Below, one piece after another: positions 63,141 through 64,000 of a DNA stretch of 64,000 nt. The position numbers and the translations under genes are program-made. This DNA is from Brasenia schreberi (taxonomy: Eukaryota > Streptophyta > Magnoliopsida > Nymphaeales > Cabombaceae). Where the stretch lies: positions 28,293,501 through 28,357,500 of the forward strand of contig JAYKKT010000090.1 in the NCBI GenBank assembly GCA_036023115.1, read 5' to 3'. Position 1 is the first letter of the stretch. Each line of letters starts with the position of its first letter. Below the pieces are notes generated by a model. The model had not been told where the DNA came from and searched no databases. It worked only from the letters and a program-made list of their open reading frames with translations.

Positions 63141-64000
63141 GATATCCTTGATAACACTTTTATCTTTACCATAAAGGCGATTATTACTCGCTCTGGCTTT
63201 AAGACAAGAATGTAGTTGAACTATGATTGGCATTTGCACAAATTCTCAAATAATTCATTAAGCCACCATTTAATGAAAATATTTGCAGAATATAGGTTAG
63301 ATATAATATTTAGTTCATGGATTTGCTTGTGGGTGCTTTCACACAAGCCAAGCTCATTCAGAGATCATCGTGCATATTATGATCTTTAAGAAAACACTTG
63401 TATTTCCTATATTCTCAATAAAAACGCAAGATCCTTGCTCATTTAACGATATCTTTTCTCAAACAATCTTTATTGTAGAGCCTTGTTGACTTATTGAAGC
63501 CATGTAGATCTAATCGGATTTAAATCGTTCCCGAAACATACACACATAATTTATATATATATATATATATATACACATAGAGAGAGAGCTTGTCTCGCAA
63601 ACCTATAGAAGGCAACTGCAGCTTGTCTCTTTAGGATACCAAGCTGAGCCAACATGAGCTCGGTATGAACTGCACAAAAAGCAGCTCATTTGAGCTTGGC
63701 AACCAAAGTCCCGAAACTGGGGCACACTGCACAGGGTAGCCCATCAAGTACCGGTTCTATGTTCCATACTCCTGAGCTAACAGAATTGACATAACCACAA
63801 GGTTTAAAGATTGGCTAATATTAGAAACACGTATGTCAAAATCTCTACTGCAGATATCGCAATAACACGCACAAATAAACAAAAAATCAACGCTCTTATT
63901 GCCGTTTCTAACAATAGAGGACTAAAGGAAAATATATTTGGTATGCAATCCCCAATCTCCACCTGCCAAATCCACTTTTCATCGATCTTCATGCAGATCT
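63141..64000. other. Intergenic, no gene seen
   Basis: Contains a short (TA)n at 63552-63573 and AGCTCATTTGAGCTTGG-type repeat words at 63650-63700. No coding region is supported before the window ends. Confidence 0.35.

Overview
This window is nuclear DNA of a flowering plant. The evidence is a plant-specific DYW-type PPR gene, a DREPP/PCaP plasma-membrane gene, plant-type SPL and ATM exons, split genes with GT-AG introns, degenerate Copia, Gypsy and LINE remnants, and very many (TA)n and (GA)n microsatellites. I cannot name the species. Gene density is low: three genes look complete, one gene is partial or decaying, and the rest is old transposon-derived or featureless DNA.

Layout. 1-5.9 kb is non-coding repeat debris. 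5.95-6.22 kb carries the first two coding exons of an ATM kinase homologue on the + strand (TAN motif). Further ATM-like N-terminal exons lie at 17.3-19.8 kb. Between them are about 11 kb of insertions: a Copia element with a second, internally deleted Copia element nested in it (5-bp target duplication TTGTA), an SPL ankyrin-exon fragment, AMBRA1-like WD40 exons with a stop codon, a Gypsy RNase H scrap and a third Copia tail. Roughly 230 residues of expected ATM sequence between the two exon groups were not found, and two exon junctions do not keep phase as I splice them, so this ATM copy may be broken. At 20.65-22.23 kb is a fourth Copia remnant. It is followed by a 0.69-kb long inverted repeat (22.28-22.97 kb) with arms of about 270 bp.

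24.30-24.83 kb (- strand) is a single-exon gene for a small plant-specific cysteine-rich protein with a perfect G-box palindrome upstream. 25-42 kb is intergenic. It holds many copies of a dispersed family of about 290 bp rich in GGTTCCGGTT-type words, whose ends look like inverted repeats (TAGACATGGCCGGTT at one end and its complement at the other), plus LINE 3' ends, tRNA-like SINEs and microsatellites. 42.81-44.96 kb (- strand) is a complete four-exon DREPP/PCaP gene (204 aa); it lacks the Gly2 expected for N-myristoylation. 45-58 kb is again repeat-rich, including a hAT-like TIR pair about 1.06 kb apart. 58.11-61.01 kb is an intact intronless DYW PPR gene (967 aa), probably an organellar RNA-editing factor; an end of the GGTTCC family lies about 60 bp before its ATG. 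The last 3 kb are non-coding with SINE-like pieces.

The genes do not form a pathway or cluster; they are ordinary dispersed nuclear genes. I did not find a convincing new biological system. The most unusual structures are the long inverted repeat, the TIR-bounded GGTTCC family, and the co-located intron-containing fragments of unrelated genes.
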